NCBI GenBank assembly: GCA_963778525.1
Contig: CAVZUJ010000009.1
Location: 124,001 to 188,000, forward strand
DNA: 64,000 bases
Source: Schlegelella_A sp963778525
GTDB lineage: Bacteria > Pseudomonadota > Gammaproteobacteria > Burkholderiales > Burkholderiaceae_C
Direction: 5' to 3'
Of this stretch, positions 49,593 to 58,334 are shown piece after piece (within the stretch, counting starts at the first letter, position 1; every line of letters starts with the position of its first letter). A model generated the notes under the pieces. The model was not told where the DNA came from. It was given only the letters and a program-made list of their open reading frames with translations, and made no database searches. The position numbers and the translations under genes are program-made.

Positions 49593-50092
49593 GTCAGGTT
49601 CGCCTTCAGGTAGTGCACGTCGGGAAACGGATTGCGATAGTAGGGCGCGATCTCCTCGAAGCCGAGCGAGGCGTAGAGTTTTTGCGCCGCAGCCATGCTG
49701 CCGAGCGTGTCCAGCAGCATCGCCTGATGGCCGGCAGCGCGCGCCGCGTCGAGCAGCGCGTTGGCCAGCAGACGCCCGAGCCCGTAGCGGCGAAACGCCG
49801 GGCGAACGTAGAGCCGCTTCATCTCGCAGGCGCCGGCGTGGGCGGCGTTGGCGACCGGACGAAAGGCGCCGCACGCGGCCGGCTCGCCGCCGACGAAGGC
49901 GAGCAGCAGACGACCGGCCGGCGGCGCATAGGCACCCGGCAGCGATGCGATCTCGGCGTCGAAGTTCTGAAAGGCGAGGTCGACGCCGAGGCTCGCCACG
50001 TATTCGCGAAACAAGGTCGAAGCCAGGGCCAGGTCGGCAGCGGTTTCCGCCGGGCGCAGCTCGATCGAAGGAACGACCTCACGCGCGGCCAC
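49589..50092 (-). CDS. GNAT-family N-acetyltransferase
   Basis: This 167-residue protein has a single GNAT domain: substrate strand CGAFRPVANAAHAGACEMKR, acetyl-CoA pyrophosphate loop VRPAFRRYGLGRLL (the R/Q-x-x-G-x-G/A form), and the C-terminal LYASLGFEEIAPYY. The acceptor is unknown. The start is GTG 50092; it overlaps galM by 4 bp and lies 15 bp after the cytochrome b gene, so these appear cotranscribed. Confidence 0.85.
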   Translation of the reverse strand: MAAREVVPSIELRPAETAADLALASTLFREYVASLGVDLAFQNFDAEIASLPGAYAPPAGRLLLAFVGGEPAACGAFRPVANAAHAGACEMKRLYVRPAFRRYGLGRLLANALLDAARAAGHQAMLLDTLGSMAAAQKLYASLGFEEIAPYYRNPFPDVHYLKANLT

Positions 50093-50107
50093 AAGCGTCC
50101 CTGCGGA

Positions 50108-50812
50108 TCAATCGCCCAGCCTGGCCACGGCGGCAACGCCGAGCGCGCACAACGCGGCGAGGGCCAGCGCCAGGGCGCGCGAGCGCGTGTTGTCGAGCGC
50201 AGCCGGCACGTCGGCGGTGAGGAGCTTGTCGCCATGGAGCATCGGACCGACCAGATTCTGGCGTCGCCGAACGGCATAGAAAAGGATCGCGCCGATGTGC
50301 ACGACGATGAGCGTGATGATGATCCATTGGCCGAAATTCTTGTGCCAGCGCGACGCGACGCTGCTCGTCGCCGAGCTCACGTACTTCAGCAGCGGGCCGT
50401 TGGTGGCGATCTCGTCATCGGCGACAAGACCCGTGGCGACCTGCACCGCGAGCACGCCGAGCAGCGCGAAGACCGACCAGGCGCCGAGCGGGTTGTGGCC
50501 GACGTGGTGATGCTCGTGCGGCAGGCTGCCGCCGCGCAGATAGCGCAGGCTGGTCGAAGGCGCATAGAAGAAGGCGCCGAAGCGCGACCAGTGACCGCCG
50601 ACGAAGCCCCAGATCAGGCGAAAGGCGAGCAGCGTGAAGATCGCGTAGCCGAAGCGCAGGTGCCAGGTCATGGCGCCCCCGCCGAGCCGGGCGCTGACGA
50701 TGGAAGAGACGACAAGCAAGGCGAGCAGCCAATGGAACGTTCGCGTCGGCAGATCCCAGATGCGGATCGACAGTGCCGGCGAAGCCGGCCGATCGTTGTC
50801 GCTCACAGCCAC
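50108..50812 (-). CDS. Di-haem cytochrome b (b561 / Ni-Fe-hydrogenase cytochrome b type)
   Basis: This 234-residue integral membrane protein has four core TM helices. Likely haem-ligand histidines occur in PTRTFHWLLALLVVSSIV, AMTWHLRFGYAIFTLLAFRL and SRWHKNFGQWIIITLIVVHI; a His-rich loop LPHEHHHVGHNP is periplasmic or cytoplasmic. A fifth C-terminal hydrophobic segment (ALALALAALCALGVAAVA) is present. It passes electrons between quinol and a c-type cytochrome. A cytochrome c' gene is divergent, a common pairing. The start is GTG 50812. Confidence 0.87.
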   Translation of the reverse strand: MAVSDNDRPASPALSIRIWDLPTRTFHWLLALLVVSSIVSARLGGGAMTWHLRFGYAIFTLLAFRLIWGFVGGHWSRFGAFFYAPSTSLRYLRGGSLPHEHHHVGHNPLGAWSVFALLGVLAVQVATGLVADDEIATNGPLLKYVSSATSSVASRWHKNFGQWIIITLIVVHIGAILFYAVRRRQNLVGPMLHGDKLLTADVPAALDNTRSRALALALAALCALGVAAVARLGD

Positions 50813-50914
50813 GCGGCCCGACCGGCTTCGTGCTTACCCGAGGCCGCGCCGAATATCCCGGTCGCCTGCGTACACTCTCCCCCGCGCTGCGAAGGCGCGC
50901 CTCGCGTTCGCGAC

Positions 50915-50920
50915 AAGGAG
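50915..50920 (+). promoter_or_regulatory. Ribosome binding site AAGGAG deciding the cytochrome c' start
   Basis: AAGGAG abuts ATG 50921 directly but is six bases from the in-frame ATG 50927, so the latter is the functional start. A TACACT -10-like box is at 50871-50876. Confidence 0.75.
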
Positions 50921-50926
50921 ATGTTC

Positions 50927-51391
50927 ATGACCCGATCGTTCATGCCGGTACTGATGGTAGCCGCTGGGCTGGCCAGCCTGGCCGTCGCGTTGCCTGCGGC
51001 GGCGCAGTTCGCCAAGCCAGAAGATGCGATCAAGTACCGACGCGCCGCCTTCACCGTGATGTCGACCCACTTCGGTCGGGTCGCGGCCATGGCCAACGGC
51101 AAGGTGCCCTTCGACGCCAAGGCGGTGGCCGACAACGCCGAGATCGCCACCATCATGTCGAAGCTCCCGTACGCCGGCTTCGTCGACGGCAGCGACAAGG
51201 GCGAGACCCGGGCCGAGCCGAAGATCTGGACCGAGATGGACAAGTTCCGGGCCGCTGCAGCGAAGATGCAGGACGAGATGGCCAAGCTCAACATCGCCGC
51301 CAAGACCGGCAACATCGACGCCATCAAGGCCGCGGTCGCCGAGACGGGCAAGGCCTGCAAAGCCTGCCACGACGTCTACCGAAAAGAGTGA
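50927..51391 (+). CDS. Cytochrome c' / c-556
   Basis: This 154-residue periplasmic protein has a signal peptide ending near LPAAAQ. It is a four-helix bundle with a C-terminal haem-binding motif CKACH followed by DVYRKE, the c-type class II arrangement. Such proteins shuttle electrons or bind nitric oxide. It is divergent from the cytochrome b gene, with which it probably works. The start ATG 50927 (MTRSFMPVLMVAAGLA) is set by the adjacent Shine-Dalgarno. Confidence 0.93.
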   Translation: MTRSFMPVLMVAAGLASLAVALPAAAQFAKPEDAIKYRRAAFTVMSTHFGRVAAMANGKVPFDAKAVADNAEIATIMSKLPYAGFVDGSDKGETRAEPKIWTEMDKFRAAAAKMQDEMAKLNIAAKTGNIDAIKAAVAETGKACKACHDVYRKE

Positions 51392-51431
51392 CGCTACCAT
51401 CGGCAGGCCCTGAATTTCCCGGCCTGTCTTG

Positions 51432-53993
51432 ATGTCCTCTCCTCGTTTCGCCCAAGCGCGCTGGCACGGCGCGTTGCGGGCCGTCGCTGCCGTCGCGATG
51501 CTGTGCCTCGCCGCGCCGGGATGGGCTGCCGACCCGGACCCGACGGATCCGGGCGGCACCTTCACCGCGCCCGGCTATCCGGCGCGCAACGCGACGACCT
51601 CGTCGGCTACGGGCAATGGCGCGACGGGACAGCCCGCCGACAACGGCGGTTCGGGCGCGACCACGCCAGCGAACGGCGCGAACAATCCGCGCGCAAACGG
51701 CCCGAACACGCGACCGCTGAACGACGTCAATCCGCAGCCGGCCACTGCGCGCACGCCGCCGCCGCCGAAGCCGACCGAGTTCCAGCGTTTCGTCGAGGGC
51801 GCGACCGGCCGGCTGTTGCCGATCTTCGGTTCGCGTTTCTTCACCGACAACGCCGACACCTATCGCTCGCTCGACAACGTCCCGGTATCGGCCGACTACA
51901 CGATCGGTCCCGGCGACGAGATCGTCACCCGCGCCTGGGGCTCGATCGACGTCGACTACCGCAGCACGGTCGACCGCAACGGCATGCTCAACCTGCCGAA
52001 GGTGGGCAGCTTCAGCGTCGCCGGCGTCAAGGCGTCGGACCTGGAGCGCAACCTGCGGTCGCAGATCGGCCGGCTGTATACCAACTTCGACCTGAGCGTG
52101 TCGCTCGGGCAACTGCGCGGCCTGCGCGTCTTCGTCGTCGGCCCGGCGCAGCGGCCTGGCGTGGTGACACTGCCGAGCCAATCGACGCTGCTGTCGGCCG
52201 TCGTCGCCGCCGGCGGACCGTCGCCGAGCGGCTCGATGCGCAAGATCCTGCTGCGCCGCGATGGGCAGACGATCTCCGAGCTCGACGTCTATGCCTTCCT
52301 CGGCCAGGGCGACAAGTCGAAGGACGTGCAGCTCGCCGCCGGCGACGTCGTCGTCTTCCAGACGGCCGGCCCGCGCGTCGCCCTGACCGGCTCGCTCGAC
52401 ACGCCGGCGATCTACGAGCTGAAGTCGGCCGAAGAGCCGCTGCGCGAAGTGCTGCGCTACGCCGGCGGCGCACCGGTGCTGGCCAACCCGCACCGGGTGC
52501 AGCTCGAGCGCATCGATCCGAGCCAGCCGACGGCGGCGCGCTTCGTCGAGACCTTCGGCCTCGATGCCACCGGCCTGCAGAAGCCGCTGCGCGATGGCGA
52601 CGTGCTGACCTTGCTCGAGATCTCGCCGCAGTTCGCCAACGCGGTGACCTTGAAGGGGCACGTCGCCCAGCCCTTGCGCTATCCGTTCGTGCCGGGCATG
52701 CGGATCCGCGATCTGATCCCCGACCGGGAGGCGCTGATCTCGCCCGATTTCTACCGGCGCAAGAATCTCCTGGTGCAGGCGATCAACGACGACAACGCGG
52801 CGGCCTCCCGGGCGACCCGCCTCCCGCCGGACACCTCGGCGGACATCAATTCCGACGGCACCCGGAGCTCGCGAATGAACGCGCAGGGCGCTGAACGCGC
52901 GCCACGTGCGACGGATGCCGGCATCAGCACCGACCCCGGCGCCGGCCTGACACGCAGCGAGCGCGAGGCAAGGACCGAGGACCTTGCTGCGGTCGCGCGG
53001 TCGCGGCGCACGCCTGCTGCGCTGTTCGACGATCTGAACTGGGAGTACGCCACCGTCGAGCGGCTCAACCCCGACCTGACCACCCAGGTGATCGCATTCA
53101 ATCTCGGCAATGCCATCCTGCACGGCAGCGATGCCGACAACATCGCCCTGAAGGCCGGCGATGTCGTCACCATCTACAGCCAGAAGGACATTCGCGGCCC
53201 GATCAGCAAGCAGACGCGGCTCGTCTCGCTCGAAGGCGAAGTGAACGCGCCGGGCGTCTATCAGCTGCAGCCCGGCGAGACGCTGCGAACGCTGATCACG
53301 CGTGCCGGCGGCTTCACGGCGCAGGCCTACGTCTACGGCCTCGAATTCAGCCGCGAGGAGACGCGCCAGCGCCAGCGTGAAAACCTCGCCGCCGCGATCG
53401 CGCGGCTCGAGGCGCTCTCCGCCGTGCAAACGGCGCGCGATGCGGCCAATCGGCGCGACGACGTGAGCGCTCAGACGGCGACCGCCGTCAGCAACGCAGC
53501 GACGGCGGCGCAGCTCGCGCGGCTCTCGCACCAGCAACCGAACGGCCGGATCGCGCTGGAACTGGCGCCGGATGTGCAGACCATCGATGCATTGCCCGAC
53601 CTTCCGCTCGAGCACGGCGACCGCATCGTCGTACCGCCGCGCCCCGGCTTCGTCACCGTGGCGGGCGCCGTCGTCAACAACAACGCCTTCATCTGGAAGC
53701 CCGGCCGCACCGCCGGCGACTACCTGCGCCTGGCCGGCGCCGACCAGGCCGCGGACACGTCGAACATGTTCATCCTGCGTGCCGACGGCACTGTCAGCCA
53801 AGTCAACGATCAGCGCGGCTTCTTCGGCCGCGAGACGCTCGAATCGCAGGCGATGCAGCCGGGCGACGCGCTGATCGTGCCGAACCAGCTCGACTTCGAA
53901 ACCTGGGGCCGCGCCTTCGTGCGCAACATGAAGGATTTCGCGCAGATCTTCGGACAGTTCGGTCTCGGAATTGCCGCGATCCATTCGCTCTGA
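51432..53993 (+). CDS. Polysaccharide export protein with multiple SLBB domains
   Basis: This 853-residue protein has a signal peptide (AVAAVAMLCLAAPGWA) and a disordered Asn/Gly/Thr/Pro-rich linker up to about residue 110. A Wza-type export domain follows (NVPVSADYTIGPGDEIVTRAWG, VDRNGMLNLPKVGSFSVAGV). Several soluble-ligand-binding beta-grasp domains come next (VGPAQRPGVVTL, LTGSLDTPAIYEL, EGEVNAPGVYQLQPGETLRT, VAGAVVNNNAFIWKP). It lacks a lipobox, which canonical Wza has. Long forms of this kind occur in betaproteobacterial polysaccharide or exporter loci. The Wzz-like gene follows 10 bp later. Confidence 0.88.
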   Translation: MSSPRFAQARWHGALRAVAAVAMLCLAAPGWAADPDPTDPGGTFTAPGYPARNATTSSATGNGATGQPADNGGSGATTPANGANNPRANGPNTRPLNDVNPQPATARTPPPPKPTEFQRFVEGATGRLLPIFGSRFFTDNADTYRSLDNVPVSADYTIGPGDEIVTRAWGSIDVDYRSTVDRNGMLNLPKVGSFSVAGVKASDLERNLRSQIGRLYTNFDLSVSLGQLRGLRVFVVGPAQRPGVVTLPSQSTLLSAVVAAGGPSPSGSMRKILLRRDGQTISELDVYAFLGQGDKSKDVQLAAGDVVVFQTAGPRVALTGSLDTPAIYELKSAEEPLREVLRYAGGAPVLANPHRVQLERIDPSQPTAARFVETFGLDATGLQKPLRDGDVLTLLEISPQFANAVTLKGHVAQPLRYPFVPGMRIRDLIPDREALISPDFYRRKNLLVQAINDDNAAASRATRLPPDTSADINSDGTRSSRMNAQGAERAPRATDAGISTDPGAGLTRSEREARTEDLAAVARSRRTPAALFDDLNWEYATVERLNPDLTTQVIAFNLGNAILHGSDADNIALKAGDVVTIYSQKDIRGPISKQTRLVSLEGEVNAPGVYQLQPGETLRTLITRAGGFTAQAYVYGLEFSREETRQRQRENLAAAIARLEALSAVQTARDAANRRDDVSAQTATAVSNAATAAQLARLSHQQPNGRIALELAPDVQTIDALPDLPLEHGDRIVVPPRPGFVTVAGAVVNNNAFIWKPGRTAGDYLRLAGADQAADTSNMFILRADGTVSQVNDQRGFFGRETLESQAMQPGDALIVPNQLDFETWGRAFVRNMKDFAQIFGQFGLGIAAIHSL

Positions 53994-54003
53994 GCGGCCG
54001 ATC

Positions 54004-55253
54004 ATGCTCAGCGCCGAATCGACTCCCTCGCACGACCCCGCATCGGTCACCGACGCGTCCGACGAGGACGAAGGGTTGGGCGTCAGCCTGACCGATGCCC
54101 TGACCTGGCTGGGCGAAAAGAAAAGGCGCATCGGTCTGGTCACGCTCGCGGCTGCATTGCTCTCGCTCGTCATCGCCCTCCTCGCGCCGGTGACCTACAC
54201 GGCACGGGCGACGTTTCTCGCGCCCGGCTCGCAGCAACAGAGCGGCTCGGCCGCCGCGCTCGCGACGCTGGGTGCTCTTGGCGGCCTGGGAGGCGGCCTG
54301 GTGCCGAAGTCGCCGGACGAGATGTACGTGGCCCTGCTCAAAAGCGAAAGCGTCGAGCGCGCGCTCGACTGATCGGTTCGACCTCAAGGAACGCTATGAC
54401 TTCGCCAGCAACGAGGCCTTGCTCAAGGGCTTGCAAAGGTCACATCCACGTGGCTTCCGACAAGAAGAGCGGAATCATCAGCGTCGAGGTCGATGACAAG
54501 GATCCCAAGTTCGCCGCCGACCTCGCCAACGCCCACGAAGTCGAGGTCACGAAGGTCCTCGGACGACTGGAGGTTTCCGAAGCGCAGCTGCGCCGGGTCT
54601 TCTTCGAAAAGCAGTTGAACGAGACGAAGGAAAATCTGGTCAAGGCCGAAGTGGCCTTGCAGAAGGTCCAGGAGAAATCGGGCGTCATCCTGCTCGACAA
54701 GCAGGCCGAGGCGCTGATCAACGGTGCCGCGCTCGTGCGCGCCCAGATCACCGAGCGCGAAGTGCAACTGAGAGTCCTGCGCACTTCGGCCACGGCCCAG
54801 AACCCGGCTGTCATGCGGCTCAATTCCGAGCTCGCCGCGCTGCACGCCGAGCTCGACCGCATGGATTCGAAGCAAGGCGGCGCCGAAGGCAGCGCGGCCG
54901 ACATGCCGGTGGGAAAGATCCCGGAAGCCGCCGTCGACTTCGTGCGCGCACGGCGCGAGCTCAAGCTGCAGGAAACGCTGCTCGAAGGGATGATCCGGCA
55001 GTACGAGATCGCCAAGCTCGACGAAGCCAAGGAAGGGCCGACATTGCAGCGGGTTGACGCTGCGGTGCCGCCCGATCACAAGTCGAAGCCGTCGCGCGCG
55101 CTCATCGTCATCGCGGGCACGCTGCTCGGGCTGCTCCTTGCATCGGCCTGGGTGCTGGTCCGCGCCTACGCCGCGCTGTGGCGTGCGGCGCGCCCCGAGC
55201 GCGAAGCCGGCTGGCAGCAACTGCTGCGCGCCTGGAGCCTGGGCCGGACCTGA
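54004..55253 (+). CDS. Wzz / chain-length determinant-like inner-membrane protein (two frameshifts)
   Basis: About 416 residues: TM1 IGLVTLAAALLSLVIALLAP near 45-65, a periplasmic region with long coiled coil (NETKENLVKAEVALQKVQEK), and TM2 ALIVIAGTLLGLLLASAWVL near the C-terminus. It controls polysaccharide length or bridges the export channel. No tyrosine-kinase domain follows. Two extra bases shift the frame: near 54370 (GAC-T-GAT-CGG) and near 54440 (AGG-T-CAC-ATC). Repair gives ERALDDRFDLKERYDFASNE and GLQRHIHVASDKKSG. It is paired with the SLBB export protein. Confidence 0.85.
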
Positions 55254-55292
55254 AGGCGGAGGGCGAAGCTCAGCCCAGGGAAAGCGGTGGCC

Positions 55293-56129
55293 TCAGAGCT
55301 CGACGTCGCCGCGCACGCAGGTGACGCTGCTGCCGCCGACCCAGACTTCGCGCTCGTCGCGAACCAGCTGAACCCGGCCGCGTCGTCCGAGCCGCGTGCC
55401 CTGCGCCGCGATGTACCGCTCCGGTGCCAGGCCCGCGCCCATCAGCCACTGCGCCAGGCTGGCGTTCAGGCTGCCGGTGACCGGGTCCTCGGGCACCCCG
55501 ACTTGCGAGGCGAAGGCGCGCACCTCGAAATCGCTGTCGAGGCCCGGCGCTTGCGGCGCGATGACGCCGACCTTGGCGAGCGTCCGCAGCGCCTCGTGAT
55601 CGGGCGCCAGGGCCAGCACGGTCTCGGCGCGGTCGAGCAGCAGGCTGACCCAGACCGGTCCGTTGTCCAGACTCTGGCTCGCGCGCACCGATCCGGACGG
55701 CGCGCCGATCGCCTTGACGATGGCGTCGAGCAAAGCCGGCTCGACCTCGGTCTTGCGCAACGGCGGTGCGGCGAACGCCGCGTGGCCGCTGCCGACGCGA
55801 ATGCGCACCAGGCCGACGCCGCACTGCTGCACGACCTCGCCGGCCATGCGCGGCACGCCGCCGCGCTCGAGCCAGGCGTGGCAGCTGCCGAGCGTGGGGT
55901 GGCCGGCGAACGGCAGCTCGCCGCCGGGCGTGAAGATGCGGACGCGATAGTCGGCGCCCGGCGCGTTCGGCGCCAGAAGAAAAGTCGTCTCGCTGAGATT
56001 CGTCCAGCGGGCAAAGGCCTGCATGCGCGCATCGTCGAGCGTGTCGGCACCGTGCACGACGGCGAGCGGATTGCCGAGCAGGGGCCGGTCGGTGAAGACG
56101 TCGACCTGAGTGAACGCGAAGCGTGTCAT
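55293..56129 (-). CDS. PhzF family phenazine-biosynthesis-like epimerase/isomerase
   Basis: This 278-residue protein has two similar diaminopimelate-epimerase-like halves. Family signatures are VDVFTDRPLLGNPLAVV, TNLSETTFLL with the catalytic Glu, RIFTPGGELPFAGHPTLGS and EDPVTGSLNASLAQWL. Most PhzF homologues are not in phenazine pathways and have unknown substrates. Its start overlaps the aminotransferase stop (ATGA), and that gene in turn overlaps the exporter gene. Confidence 0.92.
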   Translation of the reverse strand: MTRFAFTQVDVFTDRPLLGNPLAVVHGADTLDDARMQAFARWTNLSETTFLLAPNAPGADYRVRIFTPGGELPFAGHPTLGSCHAWLERGGVPRMAGEVVQQCGVGLVRIRVGSGHAAFAAPPLRKTEVEPALLDAIVKAIGAPSGSVRASQSLDNGPVWVSLLLDRAETVLALAPDHEALRTLAKVGVIAPQAPGLDSDFEVRAFASQVGVPEDPVTGSLNASLAQWLMGAGLAPERYIAAQGTRLGRRGRVQLVRDEREVWVGGSSVTCVRGDVEL

Positions 56130-57328
56130 CGCATGGCCTCCAGCGCCGCGGCAAGAGCGCGCACGCCGCGCTCGATGGCCTCGGGCGCGACGGTGACGAA
56201 CGACAGCCGCAAGGTGTTGGCCTTCGCGCTGCCGGCGAAGAACGGCGCGCCCGGAACGAAGGCCACGCCGCGCTCGACCGCGCGCGGCAGCAGCGCTTCG
56301 GCGTCGACGCCGCGCGGCAGCTCGACCCAGAAGAACATGCCGCCGCCCGGCACGCTCCAGCGACAGGCGTGCACGCCGCTCTGCGGCAGATGCGCCACCA
56401 GCGCGGCCTGCATCGCATCGCGCTGCCTGCGGTAGCGAGCGCGGATCGTCGGCACGTGCTGGCGCAGGAAGCCGTCGCGGATCACTTCGTGAACCAGGCG
56501 CTGGTTGAAGCCCGGCGTATGCAGGTCGGCGGCCTGCTTGGCCTGCAGCAGCTTCGGAAAGACCGCATCGGGCGCGACGACGTAGCCGAGCCGCAGTCCC
56601 GGCGCAAGCACCTTGGAGAAGCTGCCGAGATAGATCGTGCCTTCGGGCCAATGCGACGCGATCGGCGCCGGTGGCGCTGCGTCGAACCAGAGCTCGCCGT
56701 AGGGGTTGTCCTCGACGATGGGCAGGCCGATGGCCTCGGCCGTGCGCGCGATCTCATCGCGCCGCGCCGCGCCGATCGAGCGGCCGCTCGGATTCTGGAA
56801 GTTCGGCAGTACGTAGAGGAAGCGCGCACCGGCGGCGTCGCGCCGAAGCGATTCGGGCAAGGGTCCGTTGTCGTCGCACTCGACCGACGCGAATTCCGGC
56901 TCGCAAGGCACGAAGGCTTGCAGCGCGCCGAGATAGGTCGGCGACTCGACAGCGACCCGGCTGCCCGGATCGATGAGCGCCTTGGCGACGAGATCGAGCC
57001 CCTGTTGCGAGCCGGTGGTGATGATCACCTGGGCGGCAGCAACGTCCAGGCCGTGCGTGCCTAGCTCTTCGGCCACCCACTCGCGCAGCGGCCCGTAGCC
57101 TTCGCTGGCCGCGTATTGCAGCGCCTCGCGCGGGCTGTCGCGCAGGACGCGATCGGCGGCAATCCGCATCGCTTCGGCCGGAAAGGTCTCGGGTGCGGGC
57201 AGGCCGCCCGCGAGCGAGATGATTCCGGGCAGTTCTGTCAGCTTGAGGATCTCGCGGATCACCGAGGGATTCATCCGCTCGGTGCGGCGCGCCAGGCGCC
57301 AGGGTCCGGGTCGGCTCGTCGTGTTCAT
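56126..57328 (-). CDS. PLP-dependent aminotransferase class I (LysN / 2-aminoadipate type)
   Basis: This 400-residue enzyme starts MNTTSRPGPWRLARRTERMN and carries ISLAGGLPAPETFP, YAASEGYGPLREWVAEEL, ITTGSQQGLDLVAKALIDPG and VEDNPYGELWFD. The PLP Lys is in LGSFSKVLAPGLRLGYV. This branch includes 2-aminoadipate, kynurenine and branched-chain aminotransferases, so the amino donor is not fixed. It is flanked by an exporter gene and a PhzF gene on the same message, and the MocR-type regulator is divergent. Confidence 0.9.
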   Translation of the reverse strand: MNTTSRPGPWRLARRTERMNPSVIREILKLTELPGIISLAGGLPAPETFPAEAMRIAADRVLRDSPREALQYAASEGYGPLREWVAEELGTHGLDVAAAQVIITTGSQQGLDLVAKALIDPGSRVAVESPTYLGALQAFVPCEPEFASVECDDNGPLPESLRRDAAGARFLYVLPNFQNPSGRSIGAARRDEIARTAEAIGLPIVEDNPYGELWFDAAPPAPIASHWPEGTIYLGSFSKVLAPGLRLGYVVAPDAVFPKLLQAKQAADLHTPGFNQRLVHEVIRDGFLRQHVPTIRARYRRQRDAMQAALVAHLPQSGVHACRWSVPGGGMFFWVELPRGVDAEALLPRAVERGVAFVPGAPFFAGSAKANTLRLSFVTVAPEAIERGVRALAAALEAMR

Positions 57329-58274
57329 GAGCGCACTCCCACCGCGGCAGGAGCGACCGCGAGAGGCGGGATTCGATTCGACGGCATGGCGCGGCCGACG
57401 AAGACTGTCGCGACGACGGCGAGCGCGAAGGCCAGGGTGGCCATGTCGAGATGCTCGCCGAGCACCGGCACCGCGAAGAGCATCGTCAGGAACGGCTGCA
57501 CCAGCTGCACCTGGCTCACGCGCACGGTGCCGCCGAGCGCCAGGCCGCGATACCAGGCAAAGAAGCCGAGCCACATCGAAAAGACGGTGACATAGACCAG
57601 GCCGCCCCACGCGGCCGCGCTCGCTGCGGAGGCGGGCCAGGTGGCAACGGTCAGGGGCAGCGTCAAGGGCGCGCTCAACACCAGGACCCAGCAGATGACG
57701 CGCTCGGGCGGCATCTGCGCCGACAGCTGTGCGCCGGAGACGTAGCCGATGGCGCCGCACGCCACGGCGACGAGCAGCAGGCCATCGCCCACGCCGAGGC
57801 TGCCGTGGCCTCGCCACACGGCGAAGGCGAGGACCAGCGCGCACCCGAGCGCGGCGCAGGCCCAGAAGCCGGCCGAGGGACGCTGCCGGAACGCGATCGC
57901 AGCGGCGATCGCCGTCGCCAGCGGCAGCACGCCGGTGACCACTGCGCCATGCATCGCATCGACGTGGCGCAGGGCGAGCGCGAGAAACAACGGGAAGCCG
58001 ACCACGGTGCCGAGCGCGGAAACGAGCAGGGCGAGCCGATGGCCGCGCTGCGGCCAGGGCGCGCGCACGACGAGCAGATAGATCGCCGCAAGCACGGCCG
58101 CGAAGCCGGCACGGCCGGCGGTGACGAAGAGCGGCGGCAGCTGCGGATCGCTGCGCCGGGCCGACGGCCAGGCGCGTCATCGGCAGCGTCATCGCGAACA
58201 TGACGACGCCGAGAAAGCCGAGCAGCAGGCCGCGCGTTTCATCGCGCTCGTGGATGAGAAGACGTGTCAGGCAT
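57325..58274 (-). CDS. EamA/DMT-family exporter (frameshifts near the N-terminus)
   Basis: About 310 residues with ten predicted TM helices in two EamA repeats. The first starts GLLLGFLGVVMFAMTLPMTR; later ones include LALLVSALGTVVGFPLFLAL, VGDGLLLVAVACGAIGYVSG and WLGFFAWYRGLALGGTVRVS. DMT proteins of this kind export amino acids or metabolites. The frame breaks near 58163, one extra base between GPAQRS and PQLPPLFVTAGRAGF. The start is uncertain: ATG 58274 gives MPDTSSHPRAR only if another base is missing near 58240. First gene of the exporter/aminotransferase/PhzF unit. Confidence 0.83.
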
Positions 58275-58321
58275 GAGCCACCTCGCACGGCAGTGTAGGC
58301 CCGTGATCGACACACGACCAG

Positions 58322-58327
58322 TACACT
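58322..58327 (+). promoter_or_regulatory. -10-like TACACT before the MocR gene
   Basis: TACACT is followed by TCTGTTC and ATG 58335 with no Shine-Dalgarno. The 60-bp divergent region also holds GTGT-type repeats (GTGTAGG on the plus strand, GTGTACTGG and GTGTGTCG on the minus). These could be the paired direct repeats that MocR proteins bind. Confidence 0.4.
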
Positions 58328-58334
58328 TCTGTTC

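Noticed and set aside
51432..55253. Complete capsule or exopolysaccharide locus
   Set aside because: Only an export protein and a Wzz-like protein are present; neighbours on both sides are a cytochrome and a PhzF unit.
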